Shown: positions 1-9,084, counted from the stretch's first letter. The stretch: 32,292 nt of DNA from Candidatus Paracaedibacteraceae bacterium (GCA_027328625.1 DAHVSZ010000007.1:1-32292); one strand, 5' to 3'. The notes: generated by a model not told the origin, from the sequence alone. Made by a program: numbers and translations.

Positions 1-368
1 AAGCCTTGTTTTGTATATCTGGCTACACTAGGTCCGCACCAAAGCTTCTGGGGTTGAGGATTCTTTAAAAAATCTTGATAATCAAGTAAGTGGTCACGTC
101 TCAGGCTTGATATGTTGATTTTAGCCACATGAAGACACCACAATAGCAACCGCTCAATTTCTTTAGCGTATGAGCGTAAAGTCTCAGGAGATTCTTTATA
201 TTCTCGTAAAAAAGAAGAAATTGCTTGTCCATCATTTTTAGCATCAATTAAAGAAGATCCCAATTCTTTATTGTAATCATCACCGGTAAATTCAATCATT
301 CCTTTACCCATATGTTCTGAATTATCAGAGAAAATAAACAACGGTCGAATTGGCTCAAAATTGGCCAT
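1..368 (-). CDS. Tyrosine recombinase, N-terminal part (runs off left edge)
   Basis: The reading frame starts at ATG 368 and stays open to the left edge, giving 122 residues. AAAAGAGGATG lies just upstream as a good ribosome binding site. The visible part is the SAM-like core-binding domain of a phage-type integrase; the catalytic domain would lie outside the window. It is clearly paralogous to the recombinase at 742-2053: FLREYKESPETLRSYAKEIE here aligns with FLYSYRGSADTFGAYRRDLE there, and GPSVARYTK aligns with TKNVARFKK. Family and domain are firm; the site it recombines is unknown. A TATACT sequence upstream of the start could be a -10 box. Confidence 0.8.
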   Translation of the reverse strand, partial: MANFEPIRPLFIFSDNSEHMGKGMIEFTGDDYNKELGSSLIDAKNDGQAISSFLREYKESPETLRSYAKEIERLLLWCLHVAKINISSLRRDHLLDYQDFLKNPQPQKLWCGPSVARYTKQG

Positions 369-426
369 AAAACATCCTCTTTTATCTATGCTGAGTATAA
401 GAGTACTCGGAAATTTATTAGATGTC

Positions 427-618
427 CACCCTAAAAAATTCCCTTTTTCTAACCATAAAATTCAGACAATCTAAAAAGAAAATCCCTTCTCTTCAACAAA
501 CCACACTTTTCTCCCGATATGTCGCAAGACCCCATGTGGAAAAAACACTCAGGTATCACCCTTAAGGGTTTTATCTCAAAAAATTTTAAAAGGGTAACTC
601 TGTTTTCAATTTAGGGTG
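427..618. repeat. Inverted repeats in the gap between two recombinase genes
   Basis: The 373-base gap between the two recombinase genes shows no coding signal. It contains a 9-bp inverted repeat, CACCCTAAA at 427-435 and TTTAGGGTG at 610-618, and between them a 12-bp palindrome, ACCCTTAAGGGT, at 559-570. Such arrangements can be recombinase arm or core sites, but nothing here proves it. The palindrome followed by TTTT could also be a weak terminator. Confidence 0.35.
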
Positions 619-741
619 TTTCCACAAAAGAAGCGGTAGAAAAATCTCACAGGATTTCAGATTTGATGTTTTGTGTAGAAATCATTTAGCTTACTTACTC
701 GTTATATGATTGAGAAATAACATAAAACGTAAATTTTTATT

Positions 742-2053
742 TTATTGAATCATCTTATTTTTAGCAGAATGATGGCGTTCTTTTAGATCAACATCAACAT
801 ATTTATCCGTAATGGCGCCTGAGCTATGACCAGCATCATCTCTTACATGCTCACGGGAGCGTCGTTTAACATCTTCCGATATTCCTGTATGGCGTAACCA
901 ATGAACCGTAGCCATCCGCAAACCATTCGCTTCTTCTTGTTTTTCTTGTGATTCTAAGTGACTCGCTCCAGCGTCAAAGCATTCCTGAACAAGGTTTCGA
1001 ATCGGATCATCATTGGTGATGGGTTTATTAAGGTTTCTAAGATAGGGGATCAACGGTGTCTTTTCGCCCAAAGAAGGAAGAGGGGAGAGCCCAAGATACT
1101 TTTCACGATAATGCTGTAAAGCATTCAACATCGCATCACTCACGGCAATTTGTCTTGCCTTGTTTCCTTTGCCAACTGTCCTAAACCACCAATTTCCTTC
1201 ATGATCTTTAAAAAAAATCACCCATTGTTGGTGTCCATCTTGAAGTTGCAACCAATTCAGAAATCCTTAAATACATCCCATATAAACAAGACAGAATAAA
1301 AACGGTGCGTTCATAAGAAGGGTTTTCAATCGCTTTATCTCTTGCAACCTTAAGAACGGTTTCCCATTGTTGGTTAGAAAGCCTGCGAATAACGTGCGCT
1401 TTATTCTGTTTTTGCAAAAATTTGCTCTTTTGGCGAATAAGTGCAAAAGGATTAACTTGAACGATTTGTTCTTGTAAGAGGAAGTTATAAAAGCTGCTTA
1501 AAACGCTAAACATAACTTTGAGAGCTGATTGGGAGAACTGATATTTGTTTTTATCGGGTCTGAGTCCTTCCTTATAGTCTTTTTTAGAGACATTAACATC
1601 AAAGGGGCGCCATTCAGGGTTGGGGATTTTCTCACCGTTAGTTTTCTTAAATCGAGCCACATTTTTAGTGCTTATCCAGCGTTTGGGGGGCTTTAGACAA
1701 AACTCAACAAAAGCCTCAATATCCTCTCGTTTATGCTTTAGAAAAGACTGTTTTTTAATAAACCAGCTCCACTGAAGAAGACGTTCTAAATCTCTGCGAT
1801 AAGCACCAAAGGTATCCGCACTGCCACGATAGCTATACAAAAAGTTCAAAGCCATTTGATAGTCTTTAACAGAAAAATCCAGCAATAAATCTGTTTTGTC
1901 TTTAAAATAATGATCCAACCACTTAGAAATTATTTGTTCTGGTTTTTCACTCGCATAGACTTCTTTGTACTGATCAATAACATCTTCAAGAGTATAAAAA
2001 ACAGCAATAGGACTATAAGAAATTGACATCTTTTGAATCCGCGGTGCGAACAC
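742..2053 (-). pseudogene. Tyrosine recombinase split by a one-base frameshift
   Basis: Two adjacent frames together make one complete site-specific tyrosine recombinase. The first (GTG at 2053 or ATG at 2029, down to 1208) carries the core-binding domain and the first catalytic Arg in YGMYLRISELV. The second (from about 1251 to 742) carries the Lys hairpin GKGNKAR, the HxxR box VHWLRHTG, the DAGHSS box and the nucleophile Tyr in TDKYVDV. The frame changes at a run of eight T (minus strand, about 1209-1216); seven T would give the continuous DFFKDHEGNWWF. All catalytic residues survive, so the break is recent, or a sequencing error, or bypassed by slippage on the homopolymer. No strong ribosome binding site is visible at either start. 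Confidence 0.85.
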
Positions 2054-2065
2054 TTTTCTATAACC

Positions 2066-2083
2066 GAGTAATCAGTATTACTC
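2066..2083. repeat. Perfect hairpin upstream of the recombinase
   Basis: GAGTAAT and ATTACTC form a perfect 7-bp inverted repeat around the loop CAGT, directly upstream of the GTG start at 2053. Its position fits an operator or recombinase binding site better than a terminator, because no gene reads into it from the left on the plus strand. Confidence 0.4.
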
Positions 2084-2192
2084 CGTTTTTATGAGATTAT
2101 CAACCCCAATCACCTCATTACCCTAGCGGAATAAAATTCCTCGCCTCTTAACACCAGCCATAAAAAAAGCTTTAATACACATAAATTGTACT

Positions 2193-2217
2193 AGTTCACT
2201 TAAAGTCTCTTTAAGAA
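2193..2217 (-). terminator. Weak stem-loop at the end of the 514-aa gene
   Basis: TTAAAG TCT CTTTAA with flanking GTTC and GAAC forms a stem-loop overlapping the stop codon at 2211-2213. No T tract follows directly, though a T7 run lies about 25 bases further on. It may end the exported-protein transcript. Confidence 0.3.
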
Positions 2218-3755
2218 CAACTTTCAACACTTACTCCACTCAATGTCAAAAAATACGCATCATCGGGTACTCTTTCAGTGATGGCTTTTAACACACCTAG
2301 ATATGCCCCTTCAGCACAAGCGGGGCGATTTGGTTCATCTGCCTTTAATAATTCGACATTATGTCCACGCATAACCATAAATAAGGCTTCTATCACTGGC
2401 ATCATCTGCTCGGATCTCTTTTTCATATAAGCACGTGCTAATTGCACAATAACCTTATCACAGCGTGGTACAGGTAAAATATCTCCTCCTTCAAGTACGG
2501 CTGCAATTGACTTAACAAATGGGCTGCCTCTACTACGATCAGCTTCTAAAGCTAACCCCACCTCCTCATGCGCAATAATATCGTGAAATCGGCTATGGTA
2601 GAAAGGAGTCACCCATTTTCTCCATTTCTCATCTGTATTACAGATCTCACCTATCATCGATTCGACAAATTGTATTGTATCAACCTTACACAAACGACAC
2701 GCCAACACAAATAACTGTCGTAAACTTGGCAAACCTTCATAAGCATACGTTTTATATTTATCAACCGAGGAAATTGGATGGTGTTCTATAGAGTCATCTC
2801 CACCCAGTAACAAAAGCGTACGCTTGGCGTTTCTAAATCGAAACTGTATCGTTGGATTTAGTTGTTTAATATTAAGCAATATGTCAAGTAATCCATCTAA
2901 ATCAGCGGTGCTTTCTGCAAAAGCCCGATCTAGTGAATCTGAATCTGGCTCTGGTAACAGTTTTGCCACAACATCTGCCGAACGACCTTGAGTTGCCATT
3001 TTAACATATTCATCCTGAATCTGTTGACGCTTTGTAGTGAGAGCTTCTTGGCTGGTGTCATCAGTATGAGCAGGATGATTCACATCCAAATAAGGCGCTA
3101 AAGAAAAGGTACGCAAATTCCTAAAAAGGTCATTTCGGAAAAGTCTTATATCAAAATCTAAAAGTCTGTGCCAATGAAAGTACCATTCAATAAAATCTCT
3201 TAAATTACCTTCTAAATAAGTTGGGCGTTGACGGGGCACTAATAGTGAATCTAATGAATAATCAACTAGCCGTGGTTGTAATAAATTCTCAAATCGTAGT
3301 CTAGGTGACGGAGGTCCGCCGCCAGCTGCAGCTAAATGAGTTGTTGAAAAAGAAGTTTGAACTAGGTTTTCCAATCGTACAACTTCAGCAGCTGCAGTCA
3401 TACTGTGTAAATTGAAAAGATTCTGCCTATCCCCCGACAAACGAAGCCTGGTATTAAGAAGCGCATGTCCTGTAGTTCTCTCAGAAAATTGCTGCTCCCT
3501 CATCCGAAAACCACCTAAATCATCATCCAACCTATCTGTCCCTGTTGTACGAAGCAAATCCGATGTTAGAGCAATTGGGTTGACCCTAAAAGTTCTTTGA
3601 GGAAGAACATCCCCCACTAAGGTGGATGGCATTGCATCACTCTCATCTTCAAAAGTCTGACTGCTACTTACCGGAAGCAGCATTGTTATGTTTAACAAAA
3701 ACAAGCTTATTAAAAACTTCACTGTATACCTTATTTCTTTGTTATTGCTTTCCAT
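2211..3755 (-). CDS. Exported protein of unknown function, 514 aa
   Basis: I do not recognise this protein. I chose ATG 3755 because it gives a compact signal peptide: a charged start, MESNNKEIRYTVK, then the hydrophobic FLISLFLLNITMLLPV. The frame is open to an ATG at 3800, but that would add an untypical 15-residue leader. Neither start has a good ribosome binding site. The mature part is soluble, acidic to neutral and predicted mostly helical. A C-terminal stretch, DEPNRPACAEGAYLGVLKAI, stands out as a possible conserved site with a lone Cys, but I cannot assign it. It is the last gene of the minus-strand run of exported proteins starting near 7671. Confidence 0.75.
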   Translation of the reverse strand: MESNNKEIRYTVKFLISLFLLNITMLLPVSSSQTFEDESDAMPSTLVGDVLPQRTFRVNPIALTSDLLRTTGTDRLDDDLGGFRMREQQFSERTTGHALLNTRLRLSGDRQNLFNLHSMTAAAEVVRLENLVQTSFSTTHLAAAGGGPPSPRLRFENLLQPRLVDYSLDSLLVPRQRPTYLEGNLRDFIEWYFHWHRLLDFDIRLFRNDLFRNLRTFSLAPYLDVNHPAHTDDTSQEALTTKRQQIQDEYVKMATQGRSADVVAKLLPEPDSDSLDRAFAESTADLDGLLDILLNIKQLNPTIQFRFRNAKRTLLLLGGDDSIEHHPISSVDKYKTYAYEGLPSLRQLFVLACRLCKVDTIQFVESMIGEICNTDEKWRKWVTPFYHSRFHDIIAHEEVGLALEADRSRGSPFVKSIAAVLEGGDILPVPRCDKVIVQLARAYMKKRSEQMMPVIEALFMVMRGHNVELLKADEPNRPACAEGAYLGVLKAITERVPDDAYFLTLSGVSVESCS

Positions 3756-3894
3756 CCACGTAACTTTTACACCTCTTTTATCAAACAAATAGTTTATCAT
3801 TTGTTAGCTTCATTAATACCAGAAAATTCACTGTCTACTGTTATCTTTGATGTCTATATTTTTTTGTAAGGTTCTCGAAGATTTAATTTAAATA

Positions 3895-4548
3895 CTAATC
3901 ATCATCAACTTTAACAAACTCATGATTGCCTGCATAAAGTTGGTCAAATGCCGCTAGTTTTGCTTCTTTTACAGTTTCAAATTTTGGCGATAAAATGTTG
4001 TCATCAACCTCGGTTGAATAAACAACGTCTCCTTCCAGCTGTTTACTCGAAATAACAATCTTGTGTTCGCTATGCGTAATAGAGTGATTTCCATCTTCTA
4101 CTTTCCATTTTTTTAAGGTTGGAAATCTTTCTCTTTTGCCACTTAAATTAACAAACTCACGATGACGCAATTTAACCTTTCGACGTATCTCTCTTTCTTC
4201 ATCTTCAGCGGTGTTAGCGGCTTCCATGTAACCAGCACATATGCATCCAACGTCCAGTTCCTCTGTTTGTTTTTCATGTCTCAATCTGTGGATAAACCTA
4301 ATGCGTTCTCTTTCACACATACCACATATTTTATAGTTCCCTCTTCCCAGATCCTGAAAACCAACTGATTTCCATTCTCTCTTTTGGGTTTCTTCATCCA
4401 CCCATTTACCAGATGCCCCCTTCCCTCTTGGTGCTGTTCGCCTGGCTTCTTTACAATCGTGACCCTCAGGACACACATGTTCACTACAAAACACATTTGT
4501 TACAAAACCTATGGATAATAAGAATAAGCAAAAAATCTTCTTCATCAT
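3895..4548 (-). CDS. Exported Cys-rich (putative zinc-binding) protein
   Basis: There are two tandem ATGs at 4548 and 4545 behind GAGGG; the second has better spacing. Residues 1-21 are a signal peptide (KKIFCLFLLSIGFVTNVFCS). The core reads YKICGMCERERIRFIHRLRH and then VGCICAGYM, a CxxC followed by a CxC, which suggests a metal-binding ribbon. From memory this pattern, with IRF(I/V)H, VGC(I/V)CA and a C-terminal EAKLAAFD, matches a widespread bacterial domain of unknown function that is normally cytoplasmic; the export signal here would be unusual. It lies 35 bases after the Sel1-repeat gene, in the same direction. Confidence 0.75.
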   Translation of the reverse strand: MMKKIFCLFLLSIGFVTNVFCSEHVCPEGHDCKEARRTAPRGKGASGKWVDEETQKREWKSVGFQDLGRGNYKICGMCERERIRFIHRLRHEKQTEELDVGCICAGYMEAANTAEDEEREIRRKVKLRHREFVNLSGKRERFPTLKKWKVEDGNHSITHSEHKIVISSKQLEGDVVYSTEVDDNILSPKFETVKEAKLAAFDQLYAGNHEFVKVDDD

Positions 4549-4583
4549 TTTCCCTCAATCAAAAGGACTATTAATTAACATAA

Positions 4584-6365
4584 TTACTCTGTAGGCTCGC
4601 TATAATAGAGATTCACATCTATGTCACGCTTGTTAATTTTATGGATCGCTCTTTCAATTCTTTGACTTGGTCTTTCACCATCTTTATAGGTCATATTCAA
4701 TCTCTGAAGACCCAAAAAATACCGTTGAGAATTGCTTATAATTTCTTCAAATTCTGGCGAGTTTGGGATGTTTGTTAGAGTAATCTCCAGGCAGACACAC
4801 ATAAAAAATGGATTTTTCAAAAGTTCTAAATCGAGAGGATCTTCACAATCTAAAGAAAGATGACGATGATGTTGAAAAAAATGAGCTCCAACCCTTCTCA
4901 CTAAATCACTCTCATAGGAAATTGGAGTCGCAAAAAAACGTTTAACATCATCATCAAACTCTGAACTCACTGAAGAACTTCCATAGCTCCACACATCTTT
5001 ATTGTTAGGATCTTTTGTCTCATCAACAACGGCACGAATTTCTTCAATTTCATCTTCTGACAGAGGATTCTTCATTTTTTCCAATTTTTTAATCAGTTCA
5101 TCTTCCGTCATAGATCTTATCGGAAAGGATCTGCCACTATTTTTTTCTTTCCAAAACCTAATTCCTGCTAATAACCATGGATATTCTCTATGAGATAAAT
5201 CAACCAACGTAGTTGGCGTTTCGCCAGAAGTCACAGCATTAAATGAATCAAGTAATCTTCTATAAAACACGTGTACATGAGGAACTGTGCTTGGTACTGG
5301 CAAAAAACTCCCGTCTGCTAAACCTTTTAAGGTGTGCAAATAATCATGATATACAGGCCCATACTGAAGTGGACGTACAAGTGTGTTTAGTATCCTGTTT
5401 CGAACTGCATTTTCTGCTTGCACAGAACACCTACCAGAACCGAAGGCTAGTGGCGTTGATTCCGAAATTGGAACTATCTGACTATTAACAACAGTCAGAA
5501 CTCTTCCTGTTAGATTGCAAATAATTCCAGCAGCTACCTTATTGAAAAAATAAGGTAGTTTCATTGCTGATGTTTTATAAATTCTACGACCATGAACTTT
5601 GACCAAATAGTTGTTTACGTCTGCCGGACTTAAAGGACACAAACAGGTCAGAACTTCATCGGCTATCCATGACGTTGTGAGAGCATTCATATGCTCTTCG
5701 GGAGAAGCTAAAGGATTAATGTTAATCACACTTAAAATATAAGAGGCTGATTGAGGTGATCCTCCGCGTGCAGCGAGCACATACCATAAAGCAGCTTCTA
5801 ATAAAGGATGTGGTTTTCCATCTAATTGGCGCAAACAGATATCAGCGTACAATTCTTGTGCAAGAGGATGATTCCCTTGTGAGGCTTTCTTTAATAGTTT
5901 TGCAGCTTCTTTGAATGCGCCACCAACATATAACTCAAATCCTCTATTTGCATCGCTTACAAGAGTTTGTTCAACCCATACTCTTACAAGTGCACTAACC
6001 TTGCCTTCCTCAGATAGATGATCAAATAATCTTTCTGACAATGATAAAAGATAAGAAATGACATCACCGTCATTTGCTTCTGCTGCCCGAACGTACCAAA
6101 GAGCTGCTTCTTCGAGAGGATGTTCATTGCCATCTAAACGACGATGACAAATATCGGCGTATGCTGAGGCAAATTCATAGTAGCCTTCTTCCAGAGACTG
6201 ACGTAATAATGGTGTTGCCTGAATATATTGACCTTCTCTATAGTTCTTTAACCCCTCTAATCCACGTTGATATGTTTCTGAGTAATCTTCCTCACTACCC
6301 AGAGCAATAGAACAAAAAGATATGTTTAACAGACATATAACTAGAAAACAAAAAAGCTTCTTCAT
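4584..6365 (-). CDS. Exported Sel1-repeat protein, 593 aa
   Basis: ATG 6365 was chosen because MKKLFCFLVICLLNISFCS is a textbook signal peptide and GAGGA sits about ten bases upstream. Two similar tetratricopeptide/Sel1-like units are visible, at about residues 44-97 and 148-200. They share the patterns YADIC.R.LDG..HPL and EAALWYV.AA. Sel1 repeats are scaffolds for protein binding and are common in host-interaction proteins. The C-terminal two thirds have no motif I recognise. The start codon lies one base after the stop of the upstream gene (TAA-G-ATG), so the two are probably translationally coupled. Confidence 0.8.
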   Translation of the reverse strand: MKKLFCFLVICLLNISFCSIALGSEEDYSETYQRGLEGLKNYREGQYIQATPLLRQSLEEGYYEFASAYADICHRRLDGNEHPLEEAALWYVRAAEANDGDVISYLLSLSERLFDHLSEEGKVSALVRVWVEQTLVSDANRGFELYVGGAFKEAAKLLKKASQGNHPLAQELYADICLRQLDGKPHPLLEAALWYVLAARGGSPQSASYILSVININPLASPEEHMNALTTSWIADEVLTCLCPLSPADVNNYLVKVHGRRIYKTSAMKLPYFFNKVAAGIICNLTGRVLTVVNSQIVPISESTPLAFGSGRCSVQAENAVRNRILNTLVRPLQYGPVYHDYLHTLKGLADGSFLPVPSTVPHVHVFYRRLLDSFNAVTSGETPTTLVDLSHREYPWLLAGIRFWKEKNSGRSFPIRSMTEDELIKKLEKMKNPLSEDEIEEIRAVVDETKDPNNKDVWSYGSSSVSSEFDDDVKRFFATPISYESDLVRRVGAHFFQHHRHLSLDCEDPLDLELLKNPFFMCVCLEITLTNIPNSPEFEEIISNSQRYFLGLQRLNMTYKDGERPSQRIERAIHKINKRDIDVNLYYSEPTE

Positions 6366-6366
6366 C

Positions 6367-7671
6367 TTATATGTCCTCATTTGCGGCATGAGCGACGTAA
6401 GGTTGATAGATATGAGCAGGATCAGAGACAACACTTGATGGTAATTTAAACGCCTCCCCTCTTTCGTAACCAGCAAAAAGGTGTCGATCCTTTCTTAGAG
6501 AATAGTAGGGATCTTCAGGGTTCAGAAAAGGCCTATCAACATATGATTTACAACCAAGAGAGCGGACATAGACAGGAATGTCTAAAGTAAGAGTATGACA
6601 ACAACCAGCCAATGTATCTCCACAACACCAACACATGTCATAAAAGGAGCATATATCTAACAAAGCATGTTTTATAATGGGAGTTGAACTCTCATTGCCT
6701 CTTGCTTTTTCCATAAGCACGCGTGTGAATTTACCAATCTCTTCTTTTACATACATCCAAATTGCTTGCTCACTGTGAAAATAGAGCTGACTTAAAATAT
6801 CGTTCGCATCATCATGAACTACTATGTTCAAATGGCTTTTGATACGAGTTGTCCCAACAATAGGTAGCGGCATCTCAAGTTCTTTATCCATCACCTCCTG
6901 AATTCTTACTTTATGAGAACCATAACGACGATCACTCATTTGCTGTCTTTCTCCACCAACGTAGGACATCGTGATGAATTTTAATCCGTAATGTTTATAC
7001 GGTTTAAGAGCTTCTCCCAGCCTTTCTTCAGAAAGAAGCTTAGAAAAAGTTTCGATTGTGCCGCCATCTCTCAGATCACTTGCAGGCCATCCACTGATAA
7101 AGAAAAAAGGAACTTCAACTTCTTCAGGTTCTTGACCATCTACCATAAAAGTCAGACGAGCAGCAGCAAAGTTTACTTGCACAGGAAGATATTTCTTTTC
7201 ATTATTAATGCTCCTCAGACGCTCAACAGCTCTTGATGTTTTTCTGTACCAACTATGACTTTTTGGTATTTCTTTTTGCATTTCAAAAGATTTAACCCAC
7301 TTTCGGCTCCCTTCTCGGTCTTCATCTTCTGCTTTAATCGCTACCAGAGGCGTTATGGAATAACGTCCATTGCTCATGACTTTATGAAACTTGCCATAGA
7401 GTGTTATCCGCTCTTGTTTGGAACCCAGTAACTTCTGAGAAGACGAAAAACCTCTCACACCTGCTTGTATACTTTCTTCTGGAAGTCTTCTTCTATCTTC
7501 ACTTCTTCCTATTTGAGTAGGGGGTTCCTGAAGTTTTTTAATGTGACTAACTGAAGAAAAGCTGCGTTCCCTTTTTTTGTCATTAAACTGGACATCCTCT
7601 CCAACATCAGCCCCGAATACATGAACGGATAAAGAAGTCATCATAAAAAAAATGAATAAGAACAAAGGCAT
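6367..7671 (-). CDS. Exported protein with deaminase-like HxE and CxxC motifs
   Basis: ATG 7671 is preceded by GGA eight bases upstream; a TTG one codon earlier is also possible. Residues 1-20 are a signal peptide (PLFLFIFFMMTSLSVHVFGA). Near the C-terminus LYFHSEQAIWMYV gives H299 and E301, and about 46 residues later YDMCWCCGDTL gives C347 and C350. A His-x-Glu helix followed by Cys-x-x-Cys is the zinc signature of the cytidine deaminase superfamily. The layout recalls the OTT_1508-type deaminases known from intracellular bacteria. The assignment rests on motif reading only; overall similarity was not tested. The gene is coupled to the Sel1 gene downstream, and a terminator separates it from the protease gene upstream. 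Confidence 0.75.
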   Translation of the reverse strand: MPLFLFIFFMMTSLSVHVFGADVGEDVQFNDKKRERSFSSVSHIKKLQEPPTQIGRSEDRRRLPEESIQAGVRGFSSSQKLLGSKQERITLYGKFHKVMSNGRYSITPLVAIKAEDEDREGSRKWVKSFEMQKEIPKSHSWYRKTSRAVERLRSINNEKKYLPVQVNFAAARLTFMVDGQEPEEVEVPFFFISGWPASDLRDGGTIETFSKLLSEERLGEALKPYKHYGLKFITMSYVGGERQQMSDRRYGSHKVRIQEVMDKELEMPLPIVGTTRIKSHLNIVVHDDANDILSQLYFHSEQAIWMYVKEEIGKFTRVLMEKARGNESSTPIIKHALLDICSFYDMCWCCGDTLAGCCHTLTLDIPVYVRSLGCKSYVDRPFLNPEDPYYSLRKDRHLFAGYERGEAFKLPSSVVSDPAHIYQPYVAHAANEDI

Positions 7672-7784
7672 CAAAAAATTCCATCCATGAACGACTTTTT
7701 AGTAAAATACTAGTGTCATAAACGATTAAAAACCCGTTGGAATAAATTCTATTTTCTAGGTTAGGTTGAAATTGACGTGGTTAG

Positions 7785-7804
7785 AAAAAGCATCTGAGAT
7801 GCTT
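7785..7804 (-). terminator. Rho-independent terminator after the protease gene
   Basis: On the minus strand AAGCATC TCA GATGCTT forms a perfect 7-bp stem followed by a run of T. It overlaps the stop codon of the protease gene (7803-7805) and separates that gene from the deaminase-like gene at 7671. Confidence 0.7.
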
Positions 7805-9005
7805 AGAATTTGCCCTTATACAAATCTTGCATAAATTTAACCAAATCAGGATCCATTTTTTCACCAGCATTTGATTGTCCTGTCAGACTATGAGTATGAA
7901 CTAAACAAGCTGGAAAATCTGACATGCTGCTCTTCTTGGATTTTTTCCAATTAAAGAAACCAGGAGAACCACTGTTTCCTTTAGATGTATCAACAGCATA
8001 AGAAACAACCCCCTTATGATTAATTCCGAGAATGGGGCCTGAATGAGAATACATTTCTCTTGGTTTCTTTTCTCCAGGATAACCAACAACATTAACTTTT
8101 TTACCAAGGTATTCATGAGGTTGATCAGGAAGATAATGAACACCCAACGCACCTACATGACGATCAAGAAAAGAAGATTTGGACGTTGGAAGAGAAACAA
8201 TACCAAAATCACGGAAATCATGTCTAAAACTGTAAACACCTCTAATCCCAAGAACAGTATGGGTGTAGGAAGGCCCTGTGTTATCTTCCCTAAACCCAAA
8301 GAAAACATTAATTGATAAATTTTCTTCCTTAAAACCGTAGCTTGGTAAAGTAATTTTTCTATGTTGGCATGTTTTCTTTATGAGTTTTTCCTCGACAAAA
8401 ACATTGTGCCCTGCTGTAACGATTTGGTTGAGAGGATTTCTAAAACCGGTTCCGCTAAATACAAGTTCATCGTGAGGTGTAATGTTATAAATCATTCTCA
8501 AGTAAGCAATGGCCATGTAAGGCGGCTCTAAGAGATTTTTAACAACAACGCGTCTGTCACCATGCCCAAGTAGAGCAAGTTTTTTGCCACTACGTCTAAA
8601 CAGCTCCTCCTTCTGTTTTTCTTTTTCCTCTTTTTTATCGTCATGGACAAACAGTGTTCTCTCATCAATGCGCTCTACGGTCACTCCTTGACTATCTTCA
8701 ACAAAAAAATTCTCTGGTAATTTATGGAAAGGCAATCTTCTGGTGGGGGTAATTCCGGCAAAAAGCTTTCTCGTATCTCTTTCCTCTTTTTTATCGTCAT
8801 GGACAAATAATGTTCTCTCATCAATACGTTCTACGGTCACTCCTTGTCTGTTTTCAGCAAAGAAAGCTTTTGGCAATCTTTTGAGGGATAATCTTTTAAT
8901 AGGGTTAATTCCAGTAAAAAGCCTCTCCATGGCCAACTCTGTAGAACCAGCCACTTGTACATTAGTGATTAAAAGTGCGAAAAAAAGAAAGAGTTTAATA
9001 TTCAT
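7803..9005 (-). CDS. Exported trypsin/V8-like serine protease with duplicated N-terminal module
   Basis: From ATG 9005 the protein has 400 residues. A signal peptide (MNIKLFLFFALLITNVQVAG) is followed by two near-identical modules of about 52 residues, each with GVTVERIDERTLFVHDD. A chymotrypsin-fold protease domain follows. The likely triad is His200 in VTAGHNVF, Asp266 in RDFGIVSL and Ser345 in KGNSGSP, so the enzyme looks active. The glutamyl-endopeptidase (V8-like) group is the closest by motif. The repeats may act as a propeptide or partner-binding segment. No good ribosome binding site precedes the ATG; a GTG at 9014 is the alternative start. The gene ends in its own terminator. Confidence 0.85.
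   Translation of the reverse strand: MNIKLFLFFALLITNVQVAGSTELAMERLFTGINPIKRLSLKRLPKAFFAENRQGVTVERIDERTLFVHDDKKEERDTRKLFAGITPTRRLPFHKLPENFFVEDSQGVTVERIDERTLFVHDDKKEEKEKQKEELFRRSGKKLALLGHGDRRVVVKNLLEPPYMAIAYLRMIYNITPHDELVFSGTGFRNPLNQIVTAGHNVFVEEKLIKKTCQHRKITLPSYGFKEENLSINVFFGFREDNTGPSYTHTVLGIRGVYSFRHDFRDFGIVSLPTSKSSFLDRHVGALGVHYLPDQPHEYLGKKVNVVGYPGEKKPREMYSHSGPILGINHKGVVSYAVDTSKGNSGSPGFFNWKKSKKSSMSDFPACLVHTHSLTGQSNAGEKMDPDLVKFMQDLYKGKF
8627..8938 (-). repeat. Tandem 156-bp duplication inside the protease gene
   Basis: Two copies with a period of 156 bases (52 codons) lie side by side. The best conserved part, about 80 bases starting at 8627 and again at 8783, differs at only a few positions, so the duplication is recent or kept similar by recombination. 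It preserves the reading frame. Confidence 0.8.
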
Positions 9006-9020
9006 GGAGAACACCGAAAG

Positions 9021-9083
9021 TCACAAATTTTCCTGCGCAAGCATAGCATACAATTTTAACACCTGATAATGAATTATAAGCAT
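9021..9083 (-). other. Possible leader peptide upstream of the protease
   Basis: AAGGAG lies five bases before an ATG at 9083 that opens a 20-codon frame (MLIIHYQVLKLYAMLAQENL) ending 15 bases before the protease ATG. The protease start has no ribosome binding site of its own, so coupling to this leader is possible. Chance cannot be excluded. Confidence 0.2.
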
Positions 9084-9084
9084 T

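Noticed and set aside
109-119. GATATGTTGAT inside the partial recombinase as another par site
   Set aside because: It matches the par repeat at ten bases but lies singly in coding sequence; in AT-rich DNA this is plausible by chance.
1200-1220. Programmed ribosomal frameshift in the recombinase
   Set aside because: The T8 tract is slippery, but there is no visible stimulator hairpin or internal ribosome binding site and no known precedent in this family; a simple mutation or read error is more economical.
1-2053. Recombinase-in-trio (RIT) element
   Set aside because: Two paralogous recombinases in a row suggested it, but RIT genes overlap or abut, while these are 373 bases apart, and no third member is visible.
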